Positions 34,725 through 45,348 of a stretch of DNA of 64,000 nt are shown here, in pieces; positions within the stretch are counted from its first letter, which is position 1; each line of letters starts with the position of its first letter. A program made the translations under genes and the position numbers. The DNA is taken from NCBI RefSeq assembly GCF_000230835.1, contig NZ_CM001240.1, positions 3,607,779 through 3,671,778 of the forward strand. Reading direction: 5' to 3'. The notes under the pieces are model-generated. The model had not been told where the DNA came from. It was given only the letters and a program-made list of their open reading frames with translations, and did not search any database. This stretch comes from Clostridium sp. DL-VIII. Its GTDB lineage: Bacteria; Bacillota; Clostridia; Clostridiales; Clostridiaceae.

Positions 34725-34797
34725 AATATTTATTATATAAATATATTTATTGCTAGAGCTAAATTAAAAGAAAATTTTTAGAAAGTGAGAATATGCT

Positions 34798-35433
34798 ATG
34801 TTTGAAATAAGAAATATAAAATTTAAAGATATTTTAGGTATTTCATTCTTAAAGATTAATAAGCCTATCACCTGCATAGTTGGTTCATCTGGCAGTGGGA
34901 AGACAACTTTACTTAAGATGTTAAACTGTTTAAATGTTCCAGAAGAAGGCGTAATTCAGTATAATGATAAGGATATTTCTAAAATTGACACTGTAAAATT
35001 GCGACGTAATGTGGTAATGCTTGGACAGACACCTGTTATTTACAGCGGTTCAATTGAAGATAATCTTCAAATTGGATTAGAATTTTCTCAAAAGCTTCCT
35101 GCATCAAAAATAAAAATGGAAGAAGCATTAAAAAGAGTTGAACTTAATAAAAAATTATCTGATGGATGTGGAAATCTTTCAGGAGGAGAAAAGCAGAGAT
35201 TATGTCTTGCAAGGGTAATGCTTATGGATGCAGATACATATTTATTAGATGAACCTTCTGCAGCACTTGATAAAGAAACTGAGGAGTTTATAATAGAAAA
35301 CTTTTCGAAATTTGTTTTGGAAAATAACAAGGAACTAATCATGGTTACACATTCTGAGCAGATTGCAGAAAAGTTTCCAGATTCAATAATAAGAATTGAA
35401 AATGGAAAAGTTACGGAGGCATATGATGAATAA
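34798..35433 (+). CDS. fetA: ABC transporter ATPase, FetA/YbbL-like
   Basis: 211 residues: Walker A VGSSGSGKTTLLKML, Q-loop in LGQTPVIYSGSI, signature NLSGGEKQRLCLARVMLM, Walker B TYLLDEPSAALD and switch MVTHSEQ. It overlaps a UPF0014 permease, the arrangement of the E. coli FetAB iron exporter. Weak ribosome site, but no better start. Confidence 0.88.
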   Translation: MFEIRNIKFKDILGISFLKINKPITCIVGSSGSGKTTLLKMLNCLNVPEEGVIQYNDKDISKIDTVKLRRNVVMLGQTPVIYSGSIEDNLQIGLEFSQKLPASKIKMEEALKRVELNKKLSDGCGNLSGGEKQRLCLARVMLMDADTYLLDEPSAALDKETEEFIIENFSKFVLENNKELIMVTHSEQIAEKFPDSIIRIENGKVTEAYDE

Positions 35434-36205
35434 CAGTGTAATGAACCTTTCAGTTTTGCAGCTTTCTATAGCTTATGTATTTGTACTTATAATGCTTATC
35501 ATATTTAAATCTAGAGGAATTAAACGGGAAAGACAAATATTAATTGCTTCTACAAGAATGACAATACAGCTTACAATAATGGGCTATATCTTAATGTTTG
35601 TATTTAAAAATCCAAGCTGGTGGCTGACTTCCATAATGATAGCAATAATGATTTCCTTTGCAATTTATAATTCAATAAATAGAGTAAAATATCCAATGTC
35701 AAAAGAATTAAAAAGGATAATTTCTTTTTCAATGACTTTTGGAGCACTTTTAACTGCAGTTTTTTTTATTGTAATTGTATTAAATGTTAGACCATGGTTT
35801 AATCCACAATATTTTATACCTATTTCAGGAATGATAATTGGAAATAGTATGACAGGAATTGCTTTAGGAGCAAATAAACTTTGCAGTTCATTTGAAGATA
35901 AAAGAATTGAAATAGAAAATTCCTTAATGCTCGGAGCTAGTCCTGCAGATGCAGCAAAGGAAATAGTCAACAATGCTTTTGATACAGCAATTCTGCCAAC
36001 TATGAATAACATGCTTACTATGGGGATTGTGTCACTTCCAGGAATGATGACAGGTCAAATACTTTCTGGAACTTTTCCAATAACAGCAATTAAATATCAA
36101 ATAGGTATTATGCTTGCTATCTTGGGGAGTACAGCAGTATCTACCGTCATATTTGTAACACTTGGATATAGAACTTTTTTTACTAAGGATAGTAGATTAA
36201 GATAA
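35426..36205 (+). CDS. fetB: UPF0014 ABC permease, FetB/YbbM-like
   Basis: About 260 residues with seven to eight hydrophobic helices; GMIIGNSMTGIALGAN, MLTMGIVSLPGMMTGQILSG and the TRMTIQLTIMGYIL start are UPF0014 landmarks. With FetA it exports iron in E. coli and limits oxidative stress, and a similar role here is inferred. GGAGG lies six bases before ATG 35426, inside the fetA end, so translation is coupled; the frame upstream is not counted. Confidence 0.88.
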   Translation: MNNSVMNLSVLQLSIAYVFVLIMLIIFKSRGIKRERQILIASTRMTIQLTIMGYILMFVFKNPSWWLTSIMIAIMISFAIYNSINRVKYPMSKELKRIISFSMTFGALLTAVFFIVIVLNVRPWFNPQYFIPISGMIIGNSMTGIALGANKLCSSFEDKRIEIENSLMLGASPADAAKEIVNNAFDTAILPTMNNMLTMGIVSLPGMMTGQILSGTFPITAIKYQIGIMLAILGSTAVSTVIFVTLGYRTFFTKDSRLR

Positions 36206-36240
36206 GAAATTTACAAAATTATAATTTTATATAATGAGGA

Positions 36241-36277
36241 GAAGAAGTTTTTGATTAGAGAATTAAATAACTTCTTT
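36241..36277. terminator. Bidirectional terminator between fetB and HAD gene
   Basis: AAGAAGTT and AACTTCTT around an AT loop with T-runs; the right arm lies inside the 3' end of the leftward gene. Confidence 0.5.
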
Positions 36278-36841
36278 TTCTTTTGATATTTTGTTTATTA
36301 TTTCTAATATATCATTCCAGTCATAAACTCTTATAATATTATCATTTAATGGCAATCTATTGTAATTGGTATCTATTAATAAAACTTTAAAACCATTCTT
36401 TGATAATTGAATAGCATTATCATAACTATCTTCTATAAAAATATCGCAATCTAAAAATATTGCTGTTGGGGTTTTATTTGTATCACCTAAAACAAATACA
36501 TCGTCAAATGGAATATTATGCTGCTTTAAATAACGATTGGTCAATAACTCTAATGATTTTTCCCTAGCAGTTACAAAGTGAATATAATTTTGTTCATAAA
36601 GAATATCTAATATATCCTTAACCTCTTCTCTCAGTTCCTCTTCACTGTGCATTTCGAATTTAAGCTCATCATAAAATCTTAGATAATCAGAAATTTCAAC
36701 ATTTAGAACCTTTGCAATTTCATAGCTCGTAACTTCTTCTTCTGAAATATTTAAATTAAAATATTTATTTGCGTAGCTAAGCCAATAATATGGATTTGTT
36801 ATAGTTCCATCAATATCAATACAAATATTTAATTTTTTCAT
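36263..36841 (-). CDS. HAD-family 5'-nucleotidase-like protein
   Basis: 192 residues: NICIDIDGTITNPYYWLSYA (DxD motif), HFVTAREKS (motif II) and VLGDTNKTPTAIFLDCDIFI with EDSYDNA (metal Asp). This is the NT5C/YqfW-type branch of HAD hydrolases acting on nucleotides. Start 36841 is placed after AGGAGTGAT; an upstream GTG lies inside that site. A long perfect hairpin lies 48 bases upstream. Confidence 0.82.
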   Translation of the reverse strand: MKKLNICIDIDGTITNPYYWLSYANKYFNLNISEEEVTSYEIAKVLNVEISDYLRFYDELKFEMHSEEELREEVKDILDILYEQNYIHFVTAREKSLELLTNRYLKQHNIPFDDVFVLGDTNKTPTAIFLDCDIFIEDSYDNAIQLSKNGFKVLLIDTNYNRLPLNDNIIRVYDWNDILEIINKISKEKEVI

Positions 36842-36888
36842 TTTAACTATCACTCCTTTTAATATTAATTATATCTAATAAATATTAA

Positions 36889-36949
36889 AAACTAATTAAG
36901 CTTGAGTTAGATTTTAAAGAATAAAATCTAACTCAAGCTTAATTAGTTT
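36889..36949. repeat. Perfect 28-bp stem hairpin
   Basis: Arms 36889-36916 and 36922-36949 are exact complements around the loop AAGAA; the stem contains AAGCTTGAGTTAGATTT. No T-run follows. It lies in the leader or promoter region of the leftward HAD gene. It may be a transcription barrier or the trace of a palindromic insertion. Between it and the next gene I see only TCACTACTTAGTGA (37122-37135), a 14-bp imperfect palindrome. Confidence 0.85.
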
Positions 36950-37230
36950 AATTTAGGATTCAAAATACTTGGTCACGATATAGTGAATAAATAGAAGAAA
37001 TAATTAGTGAAACTAGGAAAATTCCACTTTAATAAGTCAGAAGGACAAGTTAAAGCTTATATTTAGGTAAATTTGAATTAGAAAATATAAGCACTCAAGC
37101 ATATAATATAATTATCACTACTTAGTGACAAACATATTATATAAAGTGACTAAGACGTGAAATTTACTATTATTATCTTACAAAATAAAATGATTTGTTA
37201 AGATAAAAATAATATATGAGGAGGGTTATT

Positions 37231-37560
37231 ATGGTATTAGTAAACTGTGTGTGGAGGCAGGAGGATATAATAAAAAATATTGAGTCTTTAGAATATAATG
37301 GCGTGAAACTATTTAAGCATGTAAAGACTGAAGGCATGAGAATGTATTTTGATTCTAAAATCGAAGACATGACAAGAGATATAGATAAATCTACAGTTAT
37401 GGAATATATGCTTATAATGAAAGCAATAATGCAGATTCCAGGAGCAGCTGCTCTTGCAGTTAGTATTTTACCTGTAGTGAATGATAGTGTATTTGAGGGG
37501 TATAAGTATACAGTGTGTAGACCTAATAACCCAGTAGATTGTCAAAGACTTCTAAAATAA
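37231..37560 (+). CDS. Hypothetical clostridial protein, 109 aa
   Basis: MVLVNCVWRQEDIIKNIESL then LFKHVKTEGMRMYFDSKIED. A central helix with IMKAIMQIPGAAALAVSILPVV is moderately hydrophobic; a CRPNNPVDCQRLLK end carries two cysteines. I start at 37231, because the ATG at 37216 lies inside GAGGAGGG. No family recognised; single gene. Confidence 0.55.
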   Translation: MVLVNCVWRQEDIIKNIESLEYNGVKLFKHVKTEGMRMYFDSKIEDMTRDIDKSTVMEYMLIMKAIMQIPGAAALAVSILPVVNDSVFEGYKYTVCRPNNPVDCQRLLK

Positions 37561-37709
37561 TAATGAGAGCAAAATAGATAAAATAAGTGGAGTGTTCAAA
37601 ACATTTTAGTTATTTAAAATTAGACTAGAAACAATTTAAAATTATCTACTGTAAAATAATAATTTCTTATAGATTTAGAAATCTTTGATTAAGTTTAGGG
37701 GGAATAATT

Positions 37710-38711
37710 ATGAAAGAAATAGAAAAAAATATGAATTCCTTACGAACATTAGCTGCGCTGTTTGTTATTTCTGTACACGTTTGTTCACCAATTCTTACAG
37801 CTAATAGTAATGTTTTTAATGCTGCTTTTAGCATTTCATCTTCGATTCAGCTTTTTACAAGAGTTGCTGTTCCTGTTTTTGTATTAATAAGTGGTAGATA
37901 CCTTTTAAGTAATTGGGAGGGAAAGAGTGTAATTAGTTTTTATAAAAAGAGAATGTCTAGAGTTTTACTTCCTTTTATTTTTAGTATTATTATTTATGGC
38001 TTATATAGAATATTTATTGAAAAAAGTGCAACTATTACATCTTATATTAAAGATACTTTACATGGGAATCCTTACGAACATCTTTGGTTTTTTTATATGA
38101 TAATTGGTTTATACGCTATAACTCCTATATTATATAAAATAAAAAATAAATTTTCAGCTAAAGTATTTAGAAATCTAGGGTATATATTGCTTGTTTTTGC
38201 AATGATAAGTGAAATGGCCCAGGGGATGTTCCAATTCAAATATATACCAATATTTTATTTTGTTGACTATCTTGGTTATTTCATAACTGGATACACTTTA
38301 AAAGATTATAAACCAAAGTTTAATCCTAATATTCTTATTTGCATTTATATAATACTTTCCATGATGCGAGGAGGTTGTGCGTTATTATTCCAAGCAAATG
38401 GCAATATGCTTTGGCAGTGTTTTCACCTTTCGTCTAATCCATTAGGCACATTGTCTGCAATATATTTATATTTATACTTTAGTAATTTAAGATTAGAAAG
38501 ATACAGATTAGCTGATATAAGTAAATATACTTTAGGCATTTACGTTATTCACGATATGTTTGTTCACGGCATAATGTATAATACTCACTATGCTTTAACT
38601 GGTGTTCTATTTATAGATATATTTTTATATGTAATAATAATTTTTGCTCTTTCTCTCTTAACCATAAGATTAATGTGGAGCTTAAGCATAACAAGAGACT
38701 TAGTTAAATAA
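37710..38711 (+). CDS. Acyltransferase 3-family membrane protein
   Basis: 333 residues and about ten hydrophobic helices: NSLRTLAALFVISVHVCSPI carries the catalytic His of the acyltransferase-3 family, then TRVAVPVFVLISGRYLLSNW and a late LGIYVIHDMFVH. Such proteins O-acetylate surface polysaccharides, lipids or osmolytes. No polysaccharide genes lie nearby. AGGGGG precedes the ATG. Confidence 0.85.
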   Translation: MKEIEKNMNSLRTLAALFVISVHVCSPILTANSNVFNAAFSISSSIQLFTRVAVPVFVLISGRYLLSNWEGKSVISFYKKRMSRVLLPFIFSIIIYGLYRIFIEKSATITSYIKDTLHGNPYEHLWFFYMIIGLYAITPILYKIKNKFSAKVFRNLGYILLVFAMISEMAQGMFQFKYIPIFYFVDYLGYFITGYTLKDYKPKFNPNILICIYIILSMMRGGCALLFQANGNMLWQCFHLSSNPLGTLSAIYLYLYFSNLRLERYRLADISKYTLGIYVIHDMFVHGIMYNTHYALTGVLFIDIFLYVIIIFALSLLTIRLMWSLSITRDLVK

Positions 38712-38785
38712 TGATAAAAGAATTTTAAATTCCAACTTTATTTAGGACAAGCAGAAAACATTGGATTTAGTTGCACAAAAATACT

Positions 38786-38817
38786 ATGCCAGATTCTTTA
38801 ATTAAAGAATTTGGCAT
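38786..38817. repeat. Hairpin downstream of the acyltransferase
   Basis: ATGCCAGATTCTTTAATTAA folds back onto AAAGAATTTGGCAT; no T-run follows, so termination is uncertain. The rest of 38712-39155 is AT-rich with no recognisable feature. Confidence 0.5.
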
Positions 38818-39155
38818 GCATCATTTAACAGCAGGTTATATATAGTCAAGATATATTGCAATTAAATTATAAAATCAACAAGTGGAGAACAAAGAAAATT
38901 TAATATATATATTGCAATAATAAAATTACATTTAAAACATTTGCAAGCTAAGTAAATACCAGAATATAAAATGTAGAAAACTAATTGCAACATATACAAT
39001 ATGTTCCATAAAAATAAAAATATATGAACATTATTATACTACTAGACATATTTTATATTATAGAGATTTGTAATAATTTTATCTCTATTAATGTAATATT
39101 AAACCTACAAGAATATTAGAATAAAATTGATATTAATCAGGAGTGTGAATGTATT

Positions 39156-39485
39156 ATGGCAAATTCATTAATTACTCCAGAAAGCATAACTGTTGAGGCA
39201 AGCAAAAATTTTTGTGTTAAAATTCATTCAGTAAGCGAAGGATCCACAGGATACCATTGGGAACTTGTGTGGAACCTTCCTGATAATATACAGTTTATAA
39301 GTAAGCAATGGATACCAGATAGTGATGCAATTGGTAGTCCAGGAACAGCTTTATTTAAATTCAAAGCACTTTACCCAGAAACAGCTTCGTACAAATTAGT
39401 ATTTGTACAGGTAGCACCTGATAGTACAATTGCTGATTCACTAGCAGTAAGTGTACTTGTTATTCCAGAAATCGCTAATTGCTAA
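39156..39485 (+). CDS. Chagasin-like cysteine peptidase inhibitor (I42)
   Basis: 109 residues without a signal peptide. The three loops of chagasin-type inhibitors are recognisable: EGSTGYHWEL for the NPTTGY loop, SDAIGSPGTALFKFKA for the GxGG loop, and a third strand pair after YPETASYKLVF. These block papain-like peptidases. No such peptidase is encoded in this window. AGGAG site present. A strong terminator follows. Confidence 0.75.
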   Translation: MANSLITPESITVEASKNFCVKIHSVSEGSTGYHWELVWNLPDNIQFISKQWIPDSDAIGSPGTALFKFKALYPETASYKLVFVQVAPDSTIADSLAVSVLVIPEIANC

Positions 39486-39491
39486 TAATGG

Positions 39492-39534
39492 GAGAGGCTA
39501 TATCATAATAAATTTGATATAGCCTCTTTTTATG
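39492..39534. terminator. Terminator after the inhibitor gene
   Basis: AGAGGCTATATCA / TGATATAGCCTCT then TTTTT; perfect stem. Confidence 0.9.
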
Positions 39535-39720
39535 TATTCTAATAAAACTCCTATTTTGGAGTTTTATAAAGTTAAAGGAAAAATACATAGGAGTTAAAGA
39601 TAACCCCATCTGAGCCGCACAGTTTAGCGATATTTATATCCGCCATAAATGCGTCACTTAAATTTTTATGTTTAATTGATTTGAAATTGTCAAGTATAAC
39701 TACTAAGGTTTATAATAAAG

Positions 39721-39740
39721 CTGTCACCTAATAGTGACAG
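39721..39740 (+). promoter_or_regulatory. Hairpin in a leader region
   Basis: CTGTCAC-CTAATA-GTGACAG, 24 bases before the next start codon; a possible operator. A related TCACTA/TAGTGA palindrome lies at 37122-37135. Confidence 0.4.
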
Positions 39741-39764
39741 AATTATAGAAGAGGTGATTGATTT

Positions 39765-40547
39765 ATGAGTATCACTATTATTACATCAGAAAATAGAAGA
39801 CTCTATCCAGCAACAATATATAATGTTGAAGATAAAGAGCAGCAGAATCCAATTTATGATATTGATGATATTTATGATTTGCTGTATAAAAACCAAAATA
39901 TTTTAGTCATATCTACCCAATTTGATCAATATGGAAAAGAACTTAAAATTTTTAATGGTGAATTAGGAAAATCTGATATAAGAGCTTTGTTTGCGGAAAA
40001 AGATATTAAAGCTAGCAATGAATTAGATTGTGTAATGACTTTATCTGAAGCAGCGAAGAAATGGGGATTAGCTAATGGGTCTACTATTAGAAAAGCCATT
40101 GAAAGAGGAAAATTTGAGCAAAATGAGATAAAACAGGCCGGCGACGTATGGATTACAACTTATTCTGCTATGGAAAGGGTATTTGGTTCAATAAAAGATG
40201 AAGAAAATGCATATGTAATATATGATGATTTTGAAACTTTGTATTTAACTAAAGCATACTTGGAATATGCAGAGTTAGCCTACTACAGTGGACCCAATAT
40301 TAATGCGAAAGCTAAAGACCTTGAAATTAAATATCAATATATAAAGGATGTATTTATAAAAGGTTTAAGGGCATTGAGAGGGAATCAAAAGATAATTATA
40401 AAGAAGAGTAGAAATAATAAAATAAGACAGGTAATATGTAATGAAGATGAATATTTTTTATATATTGAAGCATTCCGTAGCAGAAGAAATTTATCTCCAG
40501 AATGGATTGATAGATTGATAAATGATTTGAAATCTATAACTAAATAA
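39765..40547 (+). CDS. HTH-domain protein of unknown function, 260 aa
   Basis: A central segment (about residues 90-135), MTLSEAAKKWGLANGSTIRK then QAGDVWITTYSAMERVFG, is like an excisionase/MerR-type winged helix. The N-terminal ~85 residues are a separate alpha/beta domain and the C-terminal ~110 are helical with a basic patch KKSRNNKIRQV. Possibly a DNA-binding element protein. GAGGTGATT precedes the ATG. Function not assigned. Confidence 0.6.
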   Translation: MSITIITSENRRLYPATIYNVEDKEQQNPIYDIDDIYDLLYKNQNILVISTQFDQYGKELKIFNGELGKSDIRALFAEKDIKASNELDCVMTLSEAAKKWGLANGSTIRKAIERGKFEQNEIKQAGDVWITTYSAMERVFGSIKDEENAYVIYDDFETLYLTKAYLEYAELAYYSGPNINAKAKDLEIKYQYIKDVFIKGLRALRGNQKIIIKKSRNNKIRQVICNEDEYFLYIEAFRSRRNLSPEWIDRLINDLKSITK

Positions 40548-40572
40548 AATACTGATAATTGAGAGTGATCAT

Positions 40573-40618
40573 AAAATAGCAGGAAATTAGAGAATACGAT
40601 ATTTCTGCTATTTTTTAT
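40573..40618. terminator. Terminator
   Basis: AAAATAGCAG / CTGCTATTTTTT around a 22-base loop. From 40619 to 40863 the DNA is AT-rich with no further feature except the promoter and GAGGTGAT site of the next gene. Confidence 0.75.
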
Positions 40619-40863
40619 ATATGACACTAAATTTCTCTAGAGATATTATATTTAAATCCCATGAATAGAAATCAACATTGATAATATACTAATATGGTGT
40701 AATGTTTTGATTGAATTATTGTTAAACTAAGATACTATTTAAATTAAACAAATAAAAAATTTTAATATAAAAATAATTGAATTATAATACCAAAAGGAGT
40801 AATATATACTATATAATAATTAATCTTAATTAATAATAAAATTAATTCGGAAGAGGTGATATA

Positions 40864-42324
40864 ATGTTTAATTGTATAAAATGCGAAAACAATAATTTTA
40901 AAAACTTAATAAATGGAGAATGGGTTGGCAGTAAAGATAACAAATCCATAGAGATATATTCTCCACTTGATAATTCATTGATAGGAAGTGTTCCTACAAT
41001 GTCAAAAGAAGAAGTAGATAATGTGATTAATATAGCAAAAGAAGCTCAAAAAAAATGGAGTAAGGTTCCTATGAGTGAAAGAGCAGAAATTTTATATAAG
41101 GCAGCTGATATTTTAGTAGAAAAATCTGAAGAAATAGTTGAGATAATGATAAGAGAAATTGGAAAAGATAGAAAAAGTGCTAAATCAGAAGTTTTAAGAA
41201 CAGCAGATTTTATTAGATTTACAGCTGATACAGCTAAAAATATATCTGGAGAGAGCATTCCAGGTGATACTTTCCCAGGATTTAAGAGAAATAAAATTTC
41301 AGTTGTAAGCAGAGAACCTCTTGGAGTTGTACTTGCAATATCTCCATTTAATTATCCAATAAATTTATCAGCGTCAAAAATTGCACCAGGAATAATTGTA
41401 GGTAATTCTGTTGTTTTAAAACCAGCAACTCAAGGTAGTTTGTGTGGTTTATACTTAGCTAAGGTATTTCAAGAAGCTGGCGTGCCTAATGGAGTATTAA
41501 ACACAATAACAGGACGAGGCAGTGAAATAGGTGATTATGTTGTAACACATGAAGGTATAAATTTCATTAACTTCACTGGAAGTACAGAAGTAGGCACTAG
41601 GATTTCTAAAATAACAAGTATGGTTCCGCTACTTATGGAATTGGGTGGCAAGGATGCTGCTATAGTTTTAGAAGATGCAGATTTAGACCTTGCAGCAAAT
41701 AATATAGTTGCAGGAGGTTACTCATATTCAGGTCAAAGGTGTACAGCCGTTAAAAGAATTTTAGTAGTTGACAAAGTTGCAGACAAGTTAGTTGCTAAGG
41801 TAAAAGAAAAAATGGCTAAGCTTACAGCTGGTAATCCATTAGAAAAAGATGTTGATATAGTTCCACTTATCAGTACTAAATCTGCTGATTATGTTATGGA
41901 GTTAATCGAGGATGCAAAAAATAAAGGTGCAGAGTTAGTAGTCGGAGGAAATAGAGATGGAAATTTAATTTATCCAACTTTATTTGATAATGTTACTACA
42001 GATATGCGAATTGCATGGGAAGAGCCTTTTGGACCAGTACTTCCAATTTTAAGGGTTAAAGATAAAGATGAAGCTATAGAAATTGCAAATAGATCAGAAT
42101 ATGGTCTTCAAAGTGCTGTATTTACAGAAAATATCGATGATGCTTTTTATGTGGCTGACAAATTAGAGGTCGGAACAGTACAGGTAAATAATAAAACAGA
42201 AAGAGGCCCAGATCATTTTCCATTCCTTGGCGTGAAATCTTCTGGTATAGGAACTCAAGGAATAAGGTATTCAATAGAGTCTATGTCAAGACCTAAAGCA
42301 ACAGTAATAAATTTAGTAAGATAA
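40864..42324 (+). CDS. gapN: NADP-dependent glyceraldehyde-3-phosphate dehydrogenase (GapN)
   Basis: 486 residues of the aldehyde dehydrogenase superfamily. The general base Glu259 is in MELGGKDA and the nucleophile Cys293 in SGQRCTAVKRI. The GapN-type pocket is suggested by FNYPINLSASKIAPGI and the end TERGPDHFPFLGVKSSGIG. It oxidises glyceraldehyde-3-phosphate directly to 3-phosphoglycerate with NADP, giving NADPH at the cost of ATP. Single gene with its own terminator. Confidence 0.9.
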   Translation: MFNCIKCENNNFKNLINGEWVGSKDNKSIEIYSPLDNSLIGSVPTMSKEEVDNVINIAKEAQKKWSKVPMSERAEILYKAADILVEKSEEIVEIMIREIGKDRKSAKSEVLRTADFIRFTADTAKNISGESIPGDTFPGFKRNKISVVSREPLGVVLAISPFNYPINLSASKIAPGIIVGNSVVLKPATQGSLCGLYLAKVFQEAGVPNGVLNTITGRGSEIGDYVVTHEGINFINFTGSTEVGTRISKITSMVPLLMELGGKDAAIVLEDADLDLAANNIVAGGYSYSGQRCTAVKRILVVDKVADKLVAKVKEKMAKLTAGNPLEKDVDIVPLISTKSADYVMELIEDAKNKGAELVVGGNRDGNLIYPTLFDNVTTDMRIAWEEPFGPVLPILRVKDKDEAIEIANRSEYGLQSAVFTENIDDAFYVADKLEVGTVQVNNKTERGPDHFPFLGVKSSGIGTQGIRYSIESMSRPKATVINLVR

Positions 42325-42426
42325 GGCATATGAAGAAATATAGTAAGTTGTTGTATGTGGTAATCATTTTTTCTTTTTGTATGTCTGATATGAAGATATA
42401 GATAATTTAAAATATAAATATTAATG

Positions 42427-42470
42427 AAAATCCCTAAGATAATTGTTATAATTATTCTTAGGGATTTTTA
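42427..42470. terminator. Terminator after gapN
   Basis: AAAATCCCTAAGATAATT pairs with AATTATTCTTAGGGATTTTT around GTTAT; one bulge. The inner part resembles that of the terminator at 34688. Confidence 0.85.
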
Positions 42471-42571
42471 GGTGTATAATGGAATTTATACGAGATGTTG
42501 TATTTAGGCATAATCAATTTCATGCGCTTTACATACATAAAAGATTAACACTTTGAAGGAGGAATTTACTT

Positions 42572-45319
42572 ATGGCTTTAACGCCGATGATGGTTGAATA
42601 TATGAGAACAAAGGAAGAATACAATGATTGTATTCTGTTTTATAGATTGGGAGATTTCTATGAAATGTTCTTTGAAGATGCAGTTATTGTATCTAGAGAG
42701 CTTGAATTAGTTCTTACAGGGAAGAATTGTGGGCTTGAAGAAAGAGCGCCAATGTGTGGAATTCCACATCATGCAGCAGCTGCTTATATCCCAAGATTAA
42801 TTAGTAAGGGTTATAAAGTAGCAATCTGTGAGCAGCTTGAGGATCCAAAGGAAGCTAAAGGTATAGTTAAAAGAGGTGTTGTAAAGGTAATTACACCCGG
42901 AACTTTCGTAGATAATAATAGTGGAACAGAAAATGACAATACTTATTTGATGGCTATATATGAGGATAACGACAAAATAGGTATTGCTGTTTCAGATATA
43001 AGTACTGGTGAATTTAAAACAACTTCTTTTGAGAATATAAAGATTAGTTTATTAGATGAAATATCAAAGGTATCACCAAAGGAAATATTAGTAGATGAAA
43101 GTTTAAATGAGGCTCTTATTAATGATATAAAGGGAATAACTTCTGCACTTATATCTAAAAAGAATTTTAATGAATTTTACGTTTCTAGGGAAGAACTTAT
43201 AGATCAATTCTCTGATATGGAAGTATCAAGTTTAACTTCTGAAAGAGAATTAACAAGCAGAGTACTACTTAAATACATATATGAAACTCAAAAAATGAGT
43301 TTAACAAATATCAACTTGCTAGAACAATATGAAATAGTAAATTATATGACTATTGATGGTAATTCAAGAAGAAACTTAGAGTTAACAGAAAGTATAAGAG
43401 AAAAAAGTAAAAAGGGATCTCTTTTATGGGTTCTAGATAAAAGTGCTACATCCATGGGTGGAAGAACCATTAGAAAATGGATAGAAGAACCTTTAATTAT
43501 TAAATCAGAAATTGAAAAAAGATTGAACGGGGTCAATGAAGCATTTAGTTCTATTAGCTTTAATGAAGATTTAAGAAATGCCTTAAAGGAAATCTATGAT
43601 ATAGAAAGAATTGTAGGGAAAATTTCTAATAAAAATGTAAATGCAAAAGATATGTTATCTTTAAAAGCATCTCTAGAAAAAATACCAACAATAAAAGGAC
43701 TTTTAAGAAATGCTGATTCTGAGCTTTTAAAAGAATATTATGAAGATTTAGATGAGCTTATAGATATTAAGGATTTATTAGATTTATCAATTAAAGAAGA
43801 ACCATCTTTAAGCATAAAAGAAGGAAACATAATAAAAGATGGATATAATTCTGAAGTTGATGAATTGAGACAATCAAAGCTTCACGGAAAAGAATGGATT
43901 GCAGCTCTTGAAAATCAGGAAAGAGAGTTTACAGGAATTAAATCTTTAAAAGTTGGTTATAACAAAGTATTTGGTTATTATATAGAAATATCAAAATCAA
44001 ATTATAGTTCTATTCCTGAAGGAAGATATGTAAGAAAACAGACTTTAGCAAATGCTGAAAGATATATTACTGAAGAGCTTAAGGTAATGGAAGATAAGAT
44101 TCTAGGATCAGAAGAAAAACTTATAAATTTAGAATATAGATTGTTCACTGAAATAAGAGATACTATAGAGAAAGAGATTTCAAGACTTAAAAAAAGTGCA
44201 AGAATTATCTCTAATTTAGATGGAATATCAACCTTAGCTTTAGTAGCTCTTGAAAATGACTATATTAAACCACAGATCAATGAAGAAGGATATATTGAAA
44301 TTGTAGATGGAAGACATCCTGTAGTTGAAAAAGTAATAGGGAAAGGTGAATTTGTTTCAAACAATACTACCTTGAATCAAACTGATAAGGAACTATTACT
44401 AATAACGGGTCCTAATATGGCAGGTAAATCAACATATATGAGGCAAGTAGCACTTATTACAATAATGGCCCAGATAGGTTCTTTTGTACCGGCATCAAGT
44501 GCTAACATTTCCATATGCGACAAAGTATTTACTAGAATAGGTGCTTCTGACGATTTAGCTGGTGGTAAATCTACTTTTATGGTTGAAATGTGGGAAGTAT
44601 CAAATATACTTAAAAATGCAACTTCTAAGAGTTTAGTATTATTAGACGAAGTAGGACGTGGAACATCTACATATGATGGACTTTCAATTGCTTGGTCAGT
44701 GATTGAATATATAACAAAAGAAAATAATTTAAGATGTAAAACATTATTTGCTACACATTATCATGAACTAGTGAAACTTGAAGGAATTTTACCTGGAGTT
44801 AAGAATTATTCTGTAGCAGTTAAGAAAATGAAAGATAGTGTTATTTTCTTGAGAAAGATAGTCGAGGGGGGAGCTGATGAGTCTTATGGAATAGAAGTTG
44901 CAAAACTTGCAGGTCTTCCAGAGGCGGTAATAAATAGAGCTAAGGAAATTTTACTTGATCTAGAAGGTGAGAACAACTTTGATATAAATAAAGTTAGTGC
45001 TGCTAAGAATGAGGAAAGTGAAATAGCTGTAGATAAAGAAATAAGTAATTACAAGACTGAAATATCTTCAGAAAATGCAAATGAACATATAAAAGAAGAA
45101 ATAAATGATATTAATGAATCTATTAACAATGAAAAAAATATGCATAAAAAGAATAAAATTAAAGAAGATTCTAATAATATGCAGTTAGACTTTACTTATA
45201 TGGAGAAAGAAGCTTTAATTAAGGAATTAAGTAATGTTGATATACTTACATTAAATCCTATGGATGCAATGAATACTTTATATAAGTTAGTAGCTGAAGC
45301 TAAAAAATTAAATAGTTAA
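42572..45319 (+). CDS. mutS: DNA mismatch repair protein MutS
   Basis: 915 residues. Mismatch-reading Phe-x-Glu is GDFYEMF (F29, E31); the ATPase has [13 protein letters not shown] (near 613), [19 protein letters not shown], and [10 protein letters not shown]. Usual MutS is 850-870; the extra ~50 residues are a low-complexity Asn/Glu/Lys stretch (about 815-875) before the C-terminal helical tetramer domain. It recognises mismatches and recruits MutL, encoded 3.8 kb downstream. AAGGAGG site. Three unrelated genes separate mutS and mutL here. Confidence 0.97.
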   Translation: MALTPMMVEYMRTKEEYNDCILFYRLGDFYEMFFEDAVIVSRELELVLTGKNCGLEERAPMCGIPHHAAAAYIPRLISKGYKVAICEQLEDPKEAKGIVKRGVVKVITPGTFVDNNSGTENDNTYLMAIYEDNDKIGIAVSDISTGEFKTTSFENIKISLLDEISKVSPKEILVDESLNEALINDIKGITSALISKKNFNEFYVSREELIDQFSDMEVSSLTSERELTSRVLLKYIYETQKMSLTNINLLEQYEIVNYMTIDGNSRRNLELTESIREKSKKGSLLWVLDKSATSMGGRTIRKWIEEPLIIKSEIEKRLNGVNEAFSSISFNEDLRNALKEIYDIERIVGKISNKNVNAKDMLSLKASLEKIPTIKGLLRNADSELLKEYYEDLDELIDIKDLLDLSIKEEPSLSIKEGNIIKDGYNSEVDELRQSKLHGKEWIAALENQEREFTGIKSLKVGYNKVFGYYIEISKSNYSSIPEGRYVRKQTLANAERYITEELKVMEDKILGSEEKLINLEYRLFTEIRDTIEKEISRLKKSARIISNLDGISTLALVALENDYIKPQINEEGYIEIVDGRHPVVEKVIGKGEFVSNNTTLNQTDKELLLITGPNMAGKSTYMRQVALITIMAQIGSFVPASSANISICDKVFTRIGASDDLAGGKSTFMVEMWEVSNILKNATSKSLVLLDEVGRGTSTYDGLSIAWSVIEYITKENNLRCKTLFATHYHELVKLEGILPGVKNYSVAVKKMKDSVIFLRKIVEGGADESYGIEVAKLAGLPEAVINRAKEILLDLEGENNFDINKVSAAKNEESEIAVDKEISNYKTEISSENANEHIKEEINDINESINNEKNMHKKNKIKEDSNNMQLDFTYMEKEALIKELSNVDILTLNPMDAMNTLYKLVAEAKKLNS

Positions 45320-45348
45320 TATAAAATTAATTTAAAGGGAGGATAAAA

